Below are positions 55,097-63,582 of a stretch of DNA of 64,000 bases, piece after piece (the stretch's first letter is position 1; every line of letters begins with the position of its first letter). The stretch lies in assembly GCA_900317545.1 (NCBI GenBank), contig ONHE01000049.1:1-64000 (forward strand), given 5' to 3'. Origin of the DNA: an uncultured Prevotella sp. (GTDB lineage Bacteria; Bacteroidota; Bacteroidia; Bacteroidales; Bacteroidaceae). Both the position numbers and the translations under genes were made by a program. Below the pieces are notes generated by a model that made no database searches, had not been told where the DNA came from, and saw only the letters and a list, made by a program, of their open reading frames with translations.

Positions 55097-55250
55097 GATA
55101 GCTCCGGCCTTCAGGGATGACTGTTCCGGCAGCGGATTACACGTGTTCCGGCGAGTACGGAGGATATCTTCCGGGAACCGAAACGATAGCTCTTGCCCAG
55201 ATAGAAGATAGCTTCAGTGTTGCCAAAGGATAGTTCCGGTGTGCGGAGCA
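55097..55250. repeat. 22-bp periodic repeat, locus F (seven units)
   Basis: Units start at 55097, 55119, 55141, 55163, 55185, 55207 and 55229, all exactly 22 bp apart. GATAGCT heads the first, fifth and sixth; others are GACTGTT, ACGTGTT, GATATCT and GATAGTT, mostly followed by CCGG. This is the longest array of the family here. It lies in the 960-bp gap 54605-55562, where I see no convincing gene. Two minus-strand open frames (54749-54961 and 55137-55523) match nothing I know, and the second is partly made of repeat units. Confidence 0.85.
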
Positions 55251-55474
55251 TTGTTTTTCGGCTGCTGGAAAGAAGGACTGTGTGACCTCACTTTTTGTGA
55301 ATATTGTTTGACAAATGTTGTTTTCTGTGCTCCTGCTCCGTTCAGGATATCTCGCCAGATGATATCTGGGCGACAGGCCCGGTAAGGGTAGAAGTAGTCG
55401 GCTGAAAGCATGAGCATTGCCCATGATGTCAGAACCGCATTTGAACAGATTGTCAGAGAAAACGTTGGATATTT

Positions 55475-55505
55475 TTTGCATTTCAAATAGATTGTTGTAA
55501 TTTTG
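55475..55505 (+). promoter_or_regulatory. Consensus promoter for the unknown gene at 55563
   Basis: TTTG (55475-55478) is followed after 19 bp by TAATTTTG (55498-55505), a full match to the Bacteroidota consensus, 57 bp before the ATG. Confidence 0.8.
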
Positions 55506-55562
55506 CACGTAGAAATATGTCATACCAACATAGAATCATTATAAAACACTATATTAAGCTTT

Positions 55563-56192
55563 ATGGGAATTATTTCGAAATTATTTGGAAGAAAATCTGA
55601 AGAACCGCGGACTGGAGGCATGGAAGACTATATGTCGCTGGTTCGAGTATATTTTCAGGCATCTATAGCTTCTAATCTGGGAATCAATAATCTGGCAATG
55701 CTTCCGGATCTGAGAACCTTCAAGTCGACACTGCATGTTCCGACGGTCAACAACAAGTTGGGGGTAGGTGAGAAAAATCACTGTCGGAAGATGATGAAAG
55801 ATATCTACAAGACAGATGACAGCTTCTTCAAGGAAATCGATCAGAGTATCCGCAAGAACTGCAGAAAGATCCAGGATGTGCAGACCTACATGTATCAGTT
55901 CCAGGCATTCACACAGGATCTGATGATGTTAGTGGGCAACTTGATGAAGTTCAAACTGCGCATGCCCTCGATATTCAAGAAGGCTCTCTACAGCATGACA
56001 GAGAAAACCGTCAACGATATCTTTGACAAGAACGATTATACCGATGCCGGAGTCGTCAAAGCGGTGATGACCATCCGGCAGATAGACAAGCGTCTGGGCT
56101 TCTCCCGAAAGTGGATCACGGACTTCGTTTACCAAATCGTCATGTTGGCGAAGAAAGAGCCCAAACCCGATCAGAATGCATCCGATCGTTAA
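55563..56192 (+). CDS. Conserved hypothetical helical protein, function unknown
   Basis: The protein has 209 residues and no signal peptide or membrane helix. It begins MGIISKLFGRKSEE and is largely helical, with conserved-looking patches YFQASIASNLGINNLAMLPD and RLGFSRKWITDFVYQIV. I do not recognise a family. It has its own consensus promoter and is 65 bp upstream of a second consensus promoter that drives the coiled-coil/zapA genes. Position suggests a housekeeping or division-related role, but that is only context. Confidence 0.75.
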   Translation: MGIISKLFGRKSEEPRTGGMEDYMSLVRVYFQASIASNLGINNLAMLPDLRTFKSTLHVPTVNNKLGVGEKNHCRKMMKDIYKTDDSFFKEIDQSIRKNCRKIQDVQTYMYQFQAFTQDLMMLVGNLMKFKLRMPSIFKKALYSMTEKTVNDIFDKNDYTDAGVVKAVMTIRQIDKRLGFSRKWITDFVYQIVMLAKKEPKPDQNASDR

Positions 56193-56207
56193 AAACTTGT
56201 TTATTTA

Positions 56208-56239
56208 TTTGGAATTATCGAATATTTAGATTACATTTG
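56208..56239 (+). promoter_or_regulatory. Consensus promoter for the coiled-coil/zapA/rny genes
   Basis: TTTG (56208-56211) is followed after 20 bp by TACATTTG (56232-56239), 18 bp before the ATG at 56258. Confidence 0.8.
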
Positions 56240-56257
56240 TGACCAAATTGTCAATCC

Positions 56258-56548
56258 ATGGATGCTGCAGAGAAGACCATAGCGCTGTTTACTACCAGAG
56301 TCAGACAAATGATCATTCAATTCGAGGAAACAAAAAAGGAGAATGAGGAATTGTATGCCATGGTGGATGAACGTGATACTGCGATCAAGCGGCTTGAAGC
56401 CCAGTTGACTCAAGTGCATCAGGATTATGACAATTTGAAAATGGCCCGGATGCTCGAAATCACAGATGGGGACATGGAAAGCGCACAGAAGCGTTTGGCC
56501 AAACTCATCAGGGATGTCAACAAGTGCATCACGCTGCTGAAAGTATAA
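56258..56548 (+). CDS. Small coiled-coil protein upstream of zapA
   Basis: The protein has 96 residues and is almost entirely coiled coil (FEETKKENEELYAMVDERD, then AIKRLEAQLTQVHQDYDNL), ending in LIRDVNKCITLLKV. It is 12 bp upstream of zapA. Size, coiled-coil nature and position are reminiscent of a ZapB-like partner of ZapA at the division ring, but I cannot claim homology. Confidence 0.75.
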   Translation: MDAAEKTIALFTTRVRQMIIQFEETKKENEELYAMVDERDTAIKRLEAQLTQVHQDYDNLKMARMLEITDGDMESAQKRLAKLIRDVNKCITLLKV

Positions 56549-56560
56549 TAAATCGGTGCG

Positions 56561-56869
56561 ATGGCTGAAGAAAACAGGGAAAAACTACATATAAGACTGC
56601 ACGTCTACGATACGGATCTCTCCGTGAACATCCCAAGGGATGAAGAGGAGCTTTATCGTTCTGCCGGGCGACTTATAACCAATACCGTCAACACATATGC
56701 TTCTATCTCCAAGGGACAGCGGAGCGACAAGATGGTGTTGTATATGGCAATGGTTGACATTGCGCTTCGATATGAGAAGGAATCTAAGCGCAATGATACG
56801 AAGCCGTATGAGGATATTCTCACGCAGTTGACTTCAGAAATCGAGGAAGCACTGAAGAGTGAAACTTGA
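56561..56869 (+). CDS. zapA: Cell division protein ZapA
   Basis: The protein has 102 residues. The N-terminal domain KLHIRLHVYDTDLSVNIPRD followed by EEELYRSAGRLITNTVNTY and a C-terminal helix with DKMVLYMAMVDIALRYEKES matches ZapA, which bundles FtsZ filaments. It is followed after 20 bp by rny. Confidence 0.85.
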   Translation: MAEENREKLHIRLHVYDTDLSVNIPRDEEELYRSAGRLITNTVNTYASISKGQRSDKMVLYMAMVDIALRYEKESKRNDTKPYEDILTQLTSEIEEALKSET

Positions 56870-56889
56870 GAATATTAACATAAATAAGA

Positions 56890-58425
56890 ATGATTGGTAT
56901 AATAATTGTGGCCGTAGTGGCTCTTGTGTTAGGAGGGCTTATAGGCTATTCTATTTTCCGCTATGTGATTAAAGGAAAATATAACGCGATGGTCGAAGCA
57001 GCCGGCAAAGAGGCTGATGTGTTGAAAGAGAAGAAACTGCTTGAAGTCAAAGAAAAGTTCCTGAACAAGAAGTCGGAACTTGAAAAGGAAGTGCAGCAGC
57101 GGAATCAGAAAATCCAGCAGAGCGAAAATCGCCTCAAGCAACGGGAGATCTCGCTCAACCAGAGACAGGAAGAATTAGGTCGAAGGAAGCAGGAAGTTGA
57201 GCAGAGCCAGCAGCGGATCGAGAACGAAAAGAAATTGCTTTCCGTTAAGCAACAGGAGCTTGAGAAGATGCAGATCCAGGAACGCGAGAAGCTGGAAGAG
57301 CTTTCCGGACTGAGCGCAGATGAAGCGAAGTCCCGTCTGGTGGAAAGTATGAAGGATCAAGCTAAGTTGGATGCAGCCAGCTATATCAATGAAATCATGG
57401 ATGAAGCGAAGCTGAACGCCAACCAGCAGGCTAAGAAAATCGTCATCCAGACCATCCAGCGTGTGGCCACCGAGACTGCTATCGAGAACAGTGTCAGCGT
57501 GTTCCACATCGAGAATGATGAGGTCAAGGGACGCATCATCGGCCGTGAAGGGCGCAACATCCGTGCTTTGGAAGCCGCAACAGGCGTGGAGATCGTTGTC
57601 GATGACACGCCGGAAGCGATCGTGATCAGCGCTTTCGATCCAGTCCGCCGTGAGATCTGCCGTTTGGCCCTTCATCAACTTGTGGCAGATGGCCGCATCC
57701 ATCCAGCCCGTATCGAGGAAGTGGTGGCCAAGGTCAAAAAACAACTTGAAAACGAGATCATCGAGACTGGAAAACGCACAACGATCGACTTGGGCATCCA
57801 TGGACTGCATCCGGAATTGGTGCGCATTGTCGGAAAGATGAAGTATCGTTCCAGCTATGGGCAGAATCTGTTGCAGCACGCCCGTGAAACTGCTAACTTA
57901 TGTGCTGTCATGGCAGCTGAACTGGGGCTCAATCCTAAAAAGGCAAAACGGGCTGGACTGCTTCACGACATCGGCAAGGTACCCGACGAAGAAACAGAAC
58001 TGCCACACGCTCTCTATGGAGGAAAAATTGCAGAGAAGTACAAAGAGAAGCCTGACATCGTCAATGCCATTGCCGCCCACCATGATGAGGTAGAAATGCA
58101 GACGCTCTTAGCCCCGATAGTCCAGGTCTGTGACGCTATCTCCGGTGCTCGTCCGGGTGCCCGTCGCGAGATCGTGGAGGCATATATCAAGCGCCTTAAC
58201 GACTTGGAGGCCATCGCCATGAGCTATCCTGGTGTGACCAAGACATACGCCATTCAGGCCGGTCGCGAACTCCGTGTGATTGTCGGAGCAGACAAGATGA
58301 CTGATGATGAAAGTGAAAAACTGAGCTCGGAGATCGCCACTAAGATCCAGAACGAAATGACCTATCCAGGTCAGGTGAAGATTACGGTGATCCGGGAGAC
58401 GCGCTCGGTGGCTTATGCGAAATAA
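56890..58425 (+). CDS. rny: Ribonuclease Y
   Basis: The protein has 511 residues: an N-terminal membrane anchor ([20 protein letters not shown]), a long coiled coil to about residue 190, a KH domain with [15 protein letters not shown], and an HD nuclease domain with [15 protein letters not shown]. This is the standard layout of the membrane-bound endoribonuclease that starts mRNA decay. Two hairpin terminators follow. Confidence 0.96.
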   Translation: MIGIIIVAVVALVLGGLIGYSIFRYVIKGKYNAMVEAAGKEADVLKEKKLLEVKEKFLNKKSELEKEVQQRNQKIQQSENRLKQREISLNQRQEELGRRKQEVEQSQQRIENEKKLLSVKQQELEKMQIQEREKLEELSGLSADEAKSRLVESMKDQAKLDAASYINEIMDEAKLNANQQAKKIVIQTIQRVATETAIENSVSVFHIENDEVKGRIIGREGRNIRALEAATGVEIVVDDTPEAIVISAFDPVRREICRLALHQLVADGRIHPARIEEVVAKVKKQLENEIIETGKRTTIDLGIHGLHPELVRIVGKMKYRSSYGQNLLQHARETANLCAVMAAELGLNPKKAKRAGLLHDIGKVPDEETELPHALYGGKIAEKYKEKPDIVNAIAAHHDEVEMQTLLAPIVQVCDAISGARPGARREIVEAYIKRLNDLEAIAMSYPGVTKTYAIQAGRELRVIVGADKMTDDESEKLSSEIATKIQNEMTYPGQVKITVIRETRSVAYAK

Positions 58426-58440
58426 ACTTGGATGACATAC

Positions 58441-58474
58441 AAAATCCTGTAGGCTGTGGCTTGCAGGATTTTTT
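58441..58474 (+). terminator. Rho-independent terminator after rny
   Basis: AAAATCCTG (58441-58449) pairs with CAGGATTTT (58464-58472), followed by more T residues. The stop codon of rny is 16 bp upstream. Confidence 0.8.
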
Positions 58475-58503
58475 GATTGTTTAGACAGATAAACAATAGC
58501 ATA

Positions 58504-58532
58504 GCTGCCGAACTTTTGGCAGCTTTTTTTTG
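58504..58532 (+). terminator. Second hairpin terminator after rny
   Basis: AGCTGCC (58504-58510) pairs with GGCAGCT (58519-58525) around an 8-nt loop, followed by a run of T. It may be a backup terminator for rny or the end of a very short transcript. Confidence 0.8.
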
Positions 58533-59425
58533 TTATTTATCGTGAGCTGTCGAGGCAACATGCAAGCACTTCCGATACAGTTCAATCGATATCCTCAGCC
58601 TCTTTGCCGTAGACGGCACGCTGGCCTGAAAAAAGGCCGGAAGGATTGAGAGCGTGTATTGACGAGTCTTTCGGACCCTTTCTCTGTCAGCGTGTTCCAC
58701 GACAGATTGTCATGGCCGTCGGCTGTTCATGTTCCATTCGTAAGCTTCCAATAAACTACACATTGTGATCAATATGATTCCATTGTATCTTGGGATAGTC
58801 CTGAACCGGCCTAGAAAAGATCAGGGGCAGCTTCATGGTAACCCACATGCTGTCCCTAAATAACGTGGCAGTCATATGACTGTCGGGGGATCATTCAAGA
58901 AGATTGAATTCTAATTTATGGCTCGAACGATCAAGCGAAATAGGTCGTGTGGCCGGTAGGCAGGCAACTCCAAGACTGCTCCATTACCAAGGGTGCAAGT
59001 ATGAGTTGGTACGGCAAGTATACCGACGGCGTGGAGGCTAACTTGCATGGCGGTACCACCGGATCTTCAGACATAAACAGATCCCCCACAGAAGACTCCT
59101 GTGTGGGCGTCGAATCGCTCCGTAAGTCCCTCGATGTTGTTCTGGGACTTCGGATACTTCTTCATCCACCCCCATTCTGTAAACCTCTGACGATCCTTTA
59201 CCACAAAGTCATGCAGCCACTGGGAAAGAAACTTGAAAGATTTGCATCACCCCCAGTATCACACTCTTTACGGCTATTGCCATACGTTTGGTCCTACTTC
59301 CTGCAAGAACCAGCATAGAAAACAACCTTCCGCCCAGCCCTGCCTGTTCCTGATCTCCTCTTGGGAGGTACATCAAGTTTGTTTTTAGCGTTCTTTTACA
59401 GGCTGACAGACATCCGGGCTGGGGA
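58533..59425. other. Gene-poor interval of about 0.9 kb
   Basis: No supported gene. A plus-strand frame at 58947-59318 (123 codons) has an unlikely composition and no promoter or family match. On the minus strand a stretch of about 55 codons near 59080-59260 is open (contains WLHDFVVKDRQRFTEWGW) but ends in stops on both sides; it could be the remnant of a gene. A short GGCC hairpin is at 58623-58639. I see no tRNA, 4.5S, tmRNA or RNase P signature. Confidence 0.5.
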
Positions 59426-60613
59426 CTACTCCAAGATCTTTGTCAGATTGAAAGCAGAGATTTTTCCATCAGGGCCCACCTTTGCGCTGACGCGATATTT
59501 TGCGCTCTTTTCTTTTGTGGGATCCGTCCGTTCGATATCTTGAAGGGCAGAGAACTGAACGGCATATTCATATTCGTTGTCACCAACTTCTTTCTTGTCG
59601 ATCTTGTAATCATTGTTCAGATGCCAGTTCATGTTGGTGATGTCTTCCTTATAGATTTTATGGAGGAAGGTTGCCACATCATTTTTTGTAGCATCACTCT
59701 TACCGAGGAAGGAAGTCATGATGGGAGCCACGGTGGCGGTCAGTGCCTCTTCGTCTTTGGAGTTGATGCTTTGGAAAAAGCGGCGGAAAATGGAGGCAAC
59801 GGCACTTTTCTCCTCTGGCTGTACGGTTTGAGCATTGAGCATTTTGATGGCATCGTTGGCATCGTCGACATGCTCGCCGTTTGCATGATCCACCAAATAA
59901 AGCTTATAGGCCTCCAATGTGTTCTCGTTGGCGGCAAGCACCCAGTCAAGGGAGTCTATCATGTGCTGCACCTCCGTGCGATGAGGGCTGTCGGGATGCT
60001 TGGCGAGATAGTCTTCCAGTGCTGTCTGGGAACCGCTGGCAACAGCGTTTGTCCAGTCGAGATCGGCCTGCTTCAACTGCGTCAGATGGGCTTGTATCGA
60101 GTCTCTGTGGACTTGATCGGCATCCGTATAGGTGTCAAGATAGCTTTGCAGAACGAGCGGATCAGAACTGTTCATGGCATATTCATATGCTTCGCGTTCC
60201 TTGTCAGTCTTGGCTTTGTTGTATAGGAAGAAACATACGGAGAGTACGACGAGCGCCAAGACAAAAGAGAGAATCAGCACGCCGTGCCCCTTTTTGCCGG
60301 GTTGCTTGCCTTCTGTGCCCGCGACCGGAGGTTCCCCCGTACCAGGATGTGCCGCGCCTCCGACATTCTGGGTGGGAGGATTGACAGAGGCGGTAGCATG
60401 CGAGACTTGTGGCGGCATCGCAGCCCCCTGTCGCTCAAGGGCAGAAGGAGTGACATGATGACAATTCGGGCACATCTCCTGATCGCTGAAATATACTTCT
60501 CCACATTGTTGGCAGCGTATGATCTTTCCTGCAATCTCGACGCCGCATGATGGGCAGACAGGCGCTTTGTCACTGATCTGATGCCCGCATTCGGGACATT
60601 TAATGATAGCCAT
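59426..60613 (-). CDS. Zinc-ribbon membrane protein with TPR-like and NTF2-like regions
   Basis: The protein has 395 residues. Two N-terminal zinc ribbons are clear: CPECGH...CPSCG (residues 5-23) and CQQCGE...CPNCH (about 34-52). A Pro/Gly-rich linker precedes a membrane helix near residues 110-130 (GVLILSFVLALVVLSVCFFL). Residues 140-260 are helical repeats (LVLQSYLDTYTDADQVHRDS, LEDYLAKHPDSPH), and the last 120 residues look NTF2-like. Such proteins usually put the ribbons in the cytoplasm and the repeats outside. Function unknown; probably an envelope-associated regulator or scaffold. Confidence 0.7.
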   Translation of the reverse strand: MAIIKCPECGHQISDKAPVCPSCGVEIAGKIIRCQQCGEVYFSDQEMCPNCHHVTPSALERQGAAMPPQVSHATASVNPPTQNVGGAAHPGTGEPPVAGTEGKQPGKKGHGVLILSFVLALVVLSVCFFLYNKAKTDKEREAYEYAMNSSDPLVLQSYLDTYTDADQVHRDSIQAHLTQLKQADLDWTNAVASGSQTALEDYLAKHPDSPHRTEVQHMIDSLDWVLAANENTLEAYKLYLVDHANGEHVDDANDAIKMLNAQTVQPEEKSAVASIFRRFFQSINSKDEEALTATVAPIMTSFLGKSDATKNDVATFLHKIYKEDITNMNWHLNNDYKIDKKEVGDNEYEYAVQFSALQDIERTDPTKEKSAKYRVSAKVGPDGKISAFNLTKILE

Positions 60614-60661
60614 AATATGATTGATTAAGAATTTGATGTATAAGTTATTCTATCTGTTGAT

Positions 60662-61357
60662 TTATCGATGACGGAATCGGATTTCCCTTAACTGATGATC
60701 GCCCATGAATCGGCTTTTGTCTACATAACCGTTGATACCGTTGAGCCGCCCTTTGCCTGTATATTGCCACATGATGAAGTCCAGATCGTCTTTTAAGATC
60801 GGGATGCGCTCCGTGTATTGAGCAATCATGACTTTGTAATCATGGATTTTCCCAAGGAGATAGCGGTCGTAAAAGTTGGCAAAGGTGTAGAGCAGGGGTT
60901 GCTGCTTGTATTCCTTCTCCACCAGGGCGATGAATTTGAACAACGAATCGCAAAACGCTTCTGTCGTCATGCCGGCTGTGGTCTCGATGTCGATCATGGG
61001 AATCAGGTCCTGATCTTCGGGACGACACTGCATCCGGAAATTAGCCAGTTGCTTCCGTGTATCGGTCTTAGGGCGGAAGAAGTGGTAGGATCCCACCTTT
61101 AATCCGTATTGATGAGCCAGCTCTATGTTCTGGACGTACTTGTCATCAATGCGGTCTCCGCCTTCGGTAGCCTTCAGATAGACATATCTCATCTTCGTGT
61201 TATTGCCCACGGTCTCCCAAAAGACGTTGCCTTGATAGTGGCTCAGGTCGATGCCATGAATGTGGGAACATGTGTCTTCGCATTGATTGAGATTGGTCTG
61301 GGCCCGTACTGCCGGATCAAAGAGAAGTGTAAACAATAATATAATAATCTTGTTCAT
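60662..61357 (-). CDS. Exported GH25 family lysozyme
   Basis: The protein has 231 residues with a signal peptide (MNKIIILLFTLLFDPAVRAQ). HGIDLSHYQGNVFW carries the first catalytic Asp, and PMIDIETTAG the DxE pair of GH25 muramidases; FIMWQYTGKGRLNGINGYVD is the family's end motif. The ATG at 61357 is chosen because it starts the signal peptide. A TACCTTTG box lies only 6 bp upstream (61363-61370), which would give an almost leaderless mRNA. Likely role: peptidoglycan remodelling or attack. Confidence 0.88.
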   Translation of the reverse strand: MNKIIILLFTLLFDPAVRAQTNLNQCEDTCSHIHGIDLSHYQGNVFWETVGNNTKMRYVYLKATEGGDRIDDKYVQNIELAHQYGLKVGSYHFFRPKTDTRKQLANFRMQCRPEDQDLIPMIDIETTAGMTTEAFCDSLFKFIALVEKEYKQQPLLYTFANFYDRYLLGKIHDYKVMIAQYTERIPILKDDLDFIMWQYTGKGRLNGINGYVDKSRFMGDHQLREIRFRHR

Positions 61358-61475
61358 ACCTGCAAAGGTAATAAAAAGCAAAGAGAGGGAAGTGTTTTCT
61401 TACGCCATTTTTTATTATTTTAAGAGTCTGTGAAGAAGGGGTGGGGATGAGAAAGCGGCATCGGTTTACAGGTCT

Positions 61476-62279
61476 CTATTCTTCGATCTCAGACAATGAC
61501 CTGACGAAGCTGAAAACAAAATGGCTCGTTGTTTCGATCGGCGCAAAACGAATATAACGGACGCTCCGCCGGATAGATCTTCGCATCACGGCAGAATTGT
61601 TTTTCACAAAGCCCGATCGTCCCTGTCGGAAGTGCCATTCTTTTGTGGTATCCAAGATGGCATGGTTGACAGCGCGGAGGGTCATTTCACGTGCCTCAGT
61701 TTCAAACTTGGTGACAAACGGAATCTCGTCTTGCTCAAATTTGAAAACGGCAATCAAGATGCTTCCCTGCAATTGAGCCATACGCTGAACATGCAGCCTG
61801 CCTAACCAGTGTTCCAGCTTGATGAAGTCGACTTTGTCGCCACGGTTGCGCAAGAAGGTGCCTAAAGCCATGATGCCCCGTATGGAGATACCCTGGTTGA
61901 GCATCAGGCGGACGTTGTCAATGATGATGTCCAGCAGGTGGAGCGTGTCAATGGAGGTGTCGATGGAATGGATCTCTGTCTGGTGGATCTTCTTCAGTCG
62001 TCTGTTGAGCAGCGGGTTGCTCAAAGCGGGATGGATCTCTACCCGCATGCTTTGAGCCTCGTCTGGATACAGGTGGGGATATCTGTCAGTCGGCAGGTTC
62101 ATCTGATGATCATACTGATGGTTCTTGATGCCCTTGGCCACGAAGTATGAGAGGTCCTGTGCCTCCGCCATGAGCAACAGTTTATTCCATTTGAAAGCAG
62201 ACATCGGCTCCAGCGACTCGAATTCATTCATCGCCCCGGACCGTAAGAGACGAAAGAGATTTCTTCTGACAATATCCAT
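61476..62279 (-). CDS. Conserved hypothetical protein (nucleotidyltransferase-like?)
   Basis: The protein has 267 residues with no signal peptide or membrane helix. It begins MDIVRRNLFRLLRSGA and contains FESLEPMSAFKWNKLLLMAE, IIIDNVRLMLNQGISIRGIM and LGTFLRNRGDKVDFIKLEHW. The pattern faintly recalls the uncharacterised nucleotidyltransferases of Bacteroidota (NTP_transf_5-like), but I see no clear catalytic GS...D.D motif, so I leave it unassigned. The ATG at 62279 is preferred over a TTG at 62294 that would overlap the antiporter stop. It is cotranscribed with the antiporter gene. Confidence 0.6.
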   Translation of the reverse strand: MDIVRRNLFRLLRSGAMNEFESLEPMSAFKWNKLLLMAEAQDLSYFVAKGIKNHQYDHQMNLPTDRYPHLYPDEAQSMRVEIHPALSNPLLNRRLKKIHQTEIHSIDTSIDTLHLLDIIIDNVRLMLNQGISIRGIMALGTFLRNRGDKVDFIKLEHWLGRLHVQRMAQLQGSILIAVFKFEQDEIPFVTKFETEAREMTLRAVNHAILDTTKEWHFRQGRSGFVKNNSAVMRRSIRRSVRYIRFAPIETTSHFVFSFVRSLSEIEE

Positions 62280-62290
62280 CTTCGAATAAC

Positions 62291-63571
62291 TCAACTATAT
62301 CTTCGGGGATATCTGAAGGCAATGGCCAATAAGGTTGCCGCGCCGATCGCGAAGGGATAATACAGATAGGGCACTATCTCGATGGGGTTTAGGCCGGCCA
62401 GTCCGGCCCCCATCAGAATTTGTGCGCCGTAGGGGATGATGCCCTGCACGCAGCAAGACATCGTGTCCAAGATGCTGGCACACTTTCGGTTGTCGACGCC
62501 GAACCGGTCTCCGATCTGCTTGGAGATGCCGCCGACTGTGATGATCGCAACCGTGTTGTTAGCCGTACAGATATCGACAATGGCGACCAGCAACGCAATC
62601 GAAAACTCCGCTCCGCGCTTGCCATGCACATGGGCGGTGAGCTTCTGGATGACGTAATCGATACCTCCATTCTCCCGGATGATTTCTAACAGACCACCGG
62701 CCATCATCGTTATGATGATCAGCTCGCCCATGCCGATTATGCCTTTGCCAATAAATCCAAACCATCCGTAGATATCGAAAGTGCCTTCAATCATGCCAAT
62801 GATTCCCGCAGAAAGAATGCCGACGACGAGAACTGCCATTACGTTCATTCCTAAAATTGCCATGCCAAGCACCAGCAAGTAAGGGATGATCTTGACGAAT
62901 TCAACCGTAGGAACCGCCGTCGGAGACTTTATATCCGATCCAAGGAAGAAATAGATGATCAATAACAGTGCGGCAGCCGGGACCACGATAAAGGAATTAA
63001 CGCGAAACTTGTCGCTCATTTTACATCCCTGTGTAGAGGTGGCAACAACTGTCGTGTCGGATATGAATGACAGATTGTCACCAAAAAAGGCTCCTCCGAC
63101 CACAACGGCTGCTAAGAATGCAATGCTGGAACCAGTCGAATGCGCCAGTCCGGCGGCAATAGGGACAAGGGCGACAATGGTTCCCACGCTGGTCCCTATT
63201 GACAGGGATATGAAACAGGAGGCTAAGAAGAGACCTGCCAAGATCATGTTCCCCGGCAGGATATTCAGCGTCAAATTTACGGTTGCGTCGATACTCCCCA
63301 TTTCTTTAGCCGTATTGGAAAAGGCTCCTGCCAATACGAAGATCCACAGCATGAGCATCATGTTCTGACTTCCAGCGCCCTTGCTGAAAGTCTGAATCCT
63401 CTTCGATAAGGGGAATCCGCCTGAAATTGCGACCGCATAGATGCTGGAAAACATGAATGCAACGGTTATCGGAACTTTATAAAAATCACCCGCAATGATG
63501 GAAGTGATCAAATAAAGCCCGATAAACAGAATGAGCGGCGATAATGCCCAAAGTCCTCTCTTGTTACTCAA
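62291..63571 (-). CDS. NhaC-family Na+/H+ antiporter
   Basis: The protein has 426 residues with about 11-12 membrane segments. GTSVGTIVALVPIAAGLA, GGAFFGDNLSFISDTTVVA and CTANNTVAIITVGGIS are typical of NhaC-like transporters of the ion transporter superfamily. The start is TTG at 63571 because a stop lies just upstream in frame and the next ATG is inside a helix. It lies 11 bp after the uxaA-type gene, so it may be part of a uronate operon. The substrate could be Na+/H+ or an organic anion. Confidence 0.85.
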   Translation of the reverse strand: MSNKRGLWALSPLILFIGLYLITSIIAGDFYKVPITVAFMFSSIYAVAISGGFPLSKRIQTFSKGAGSQNMMLMLWIFVLAGAFSNTAKEMGSIDATVNLTLNILPGNMILAGLFLASCFISLSIGTSVGTIVALVPIAAGLAHSTGSSIAFLAAVVVGGAFFGDNLSFISDTTVVATSTQGCKMSDKFRVNSFIVVPAAALLLIIYFFLGSDIKSPTAVPTVEFVKIIPYLLVLGMAILGMNVMAVLVVGILSAGIIGMIEGTFDIYGWFGFIGKGIIGMGELIIITMMAGGLLEIIRENGGIDYVIQKLTAHVHGKRGAEFSIALLVAIVDICTANNTVAIITVGGISKQIGDRFGVDNRKCASILDTMSCCVQGIIPYGAQILMGAGLAGLNPIEIVPYLYYPFAIGAATLLAIAFRYPRRYS

Positions 63572-63582
63572 CGCAGTCTAAT

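Noticed and set aside
55137..55523. 128-codon minus-strand frame upstream of the unknown gene
   Set aside because: Part of it is translated from the 22-bp repeat array, and its start region is the antisense of the promoter at 55475-55505.
58947..59318. 123-codon plus-strand frame
   Set aside because: No family match, no promoter, many rare-looking runs of Leu/Pro/Ser; treated as chance.
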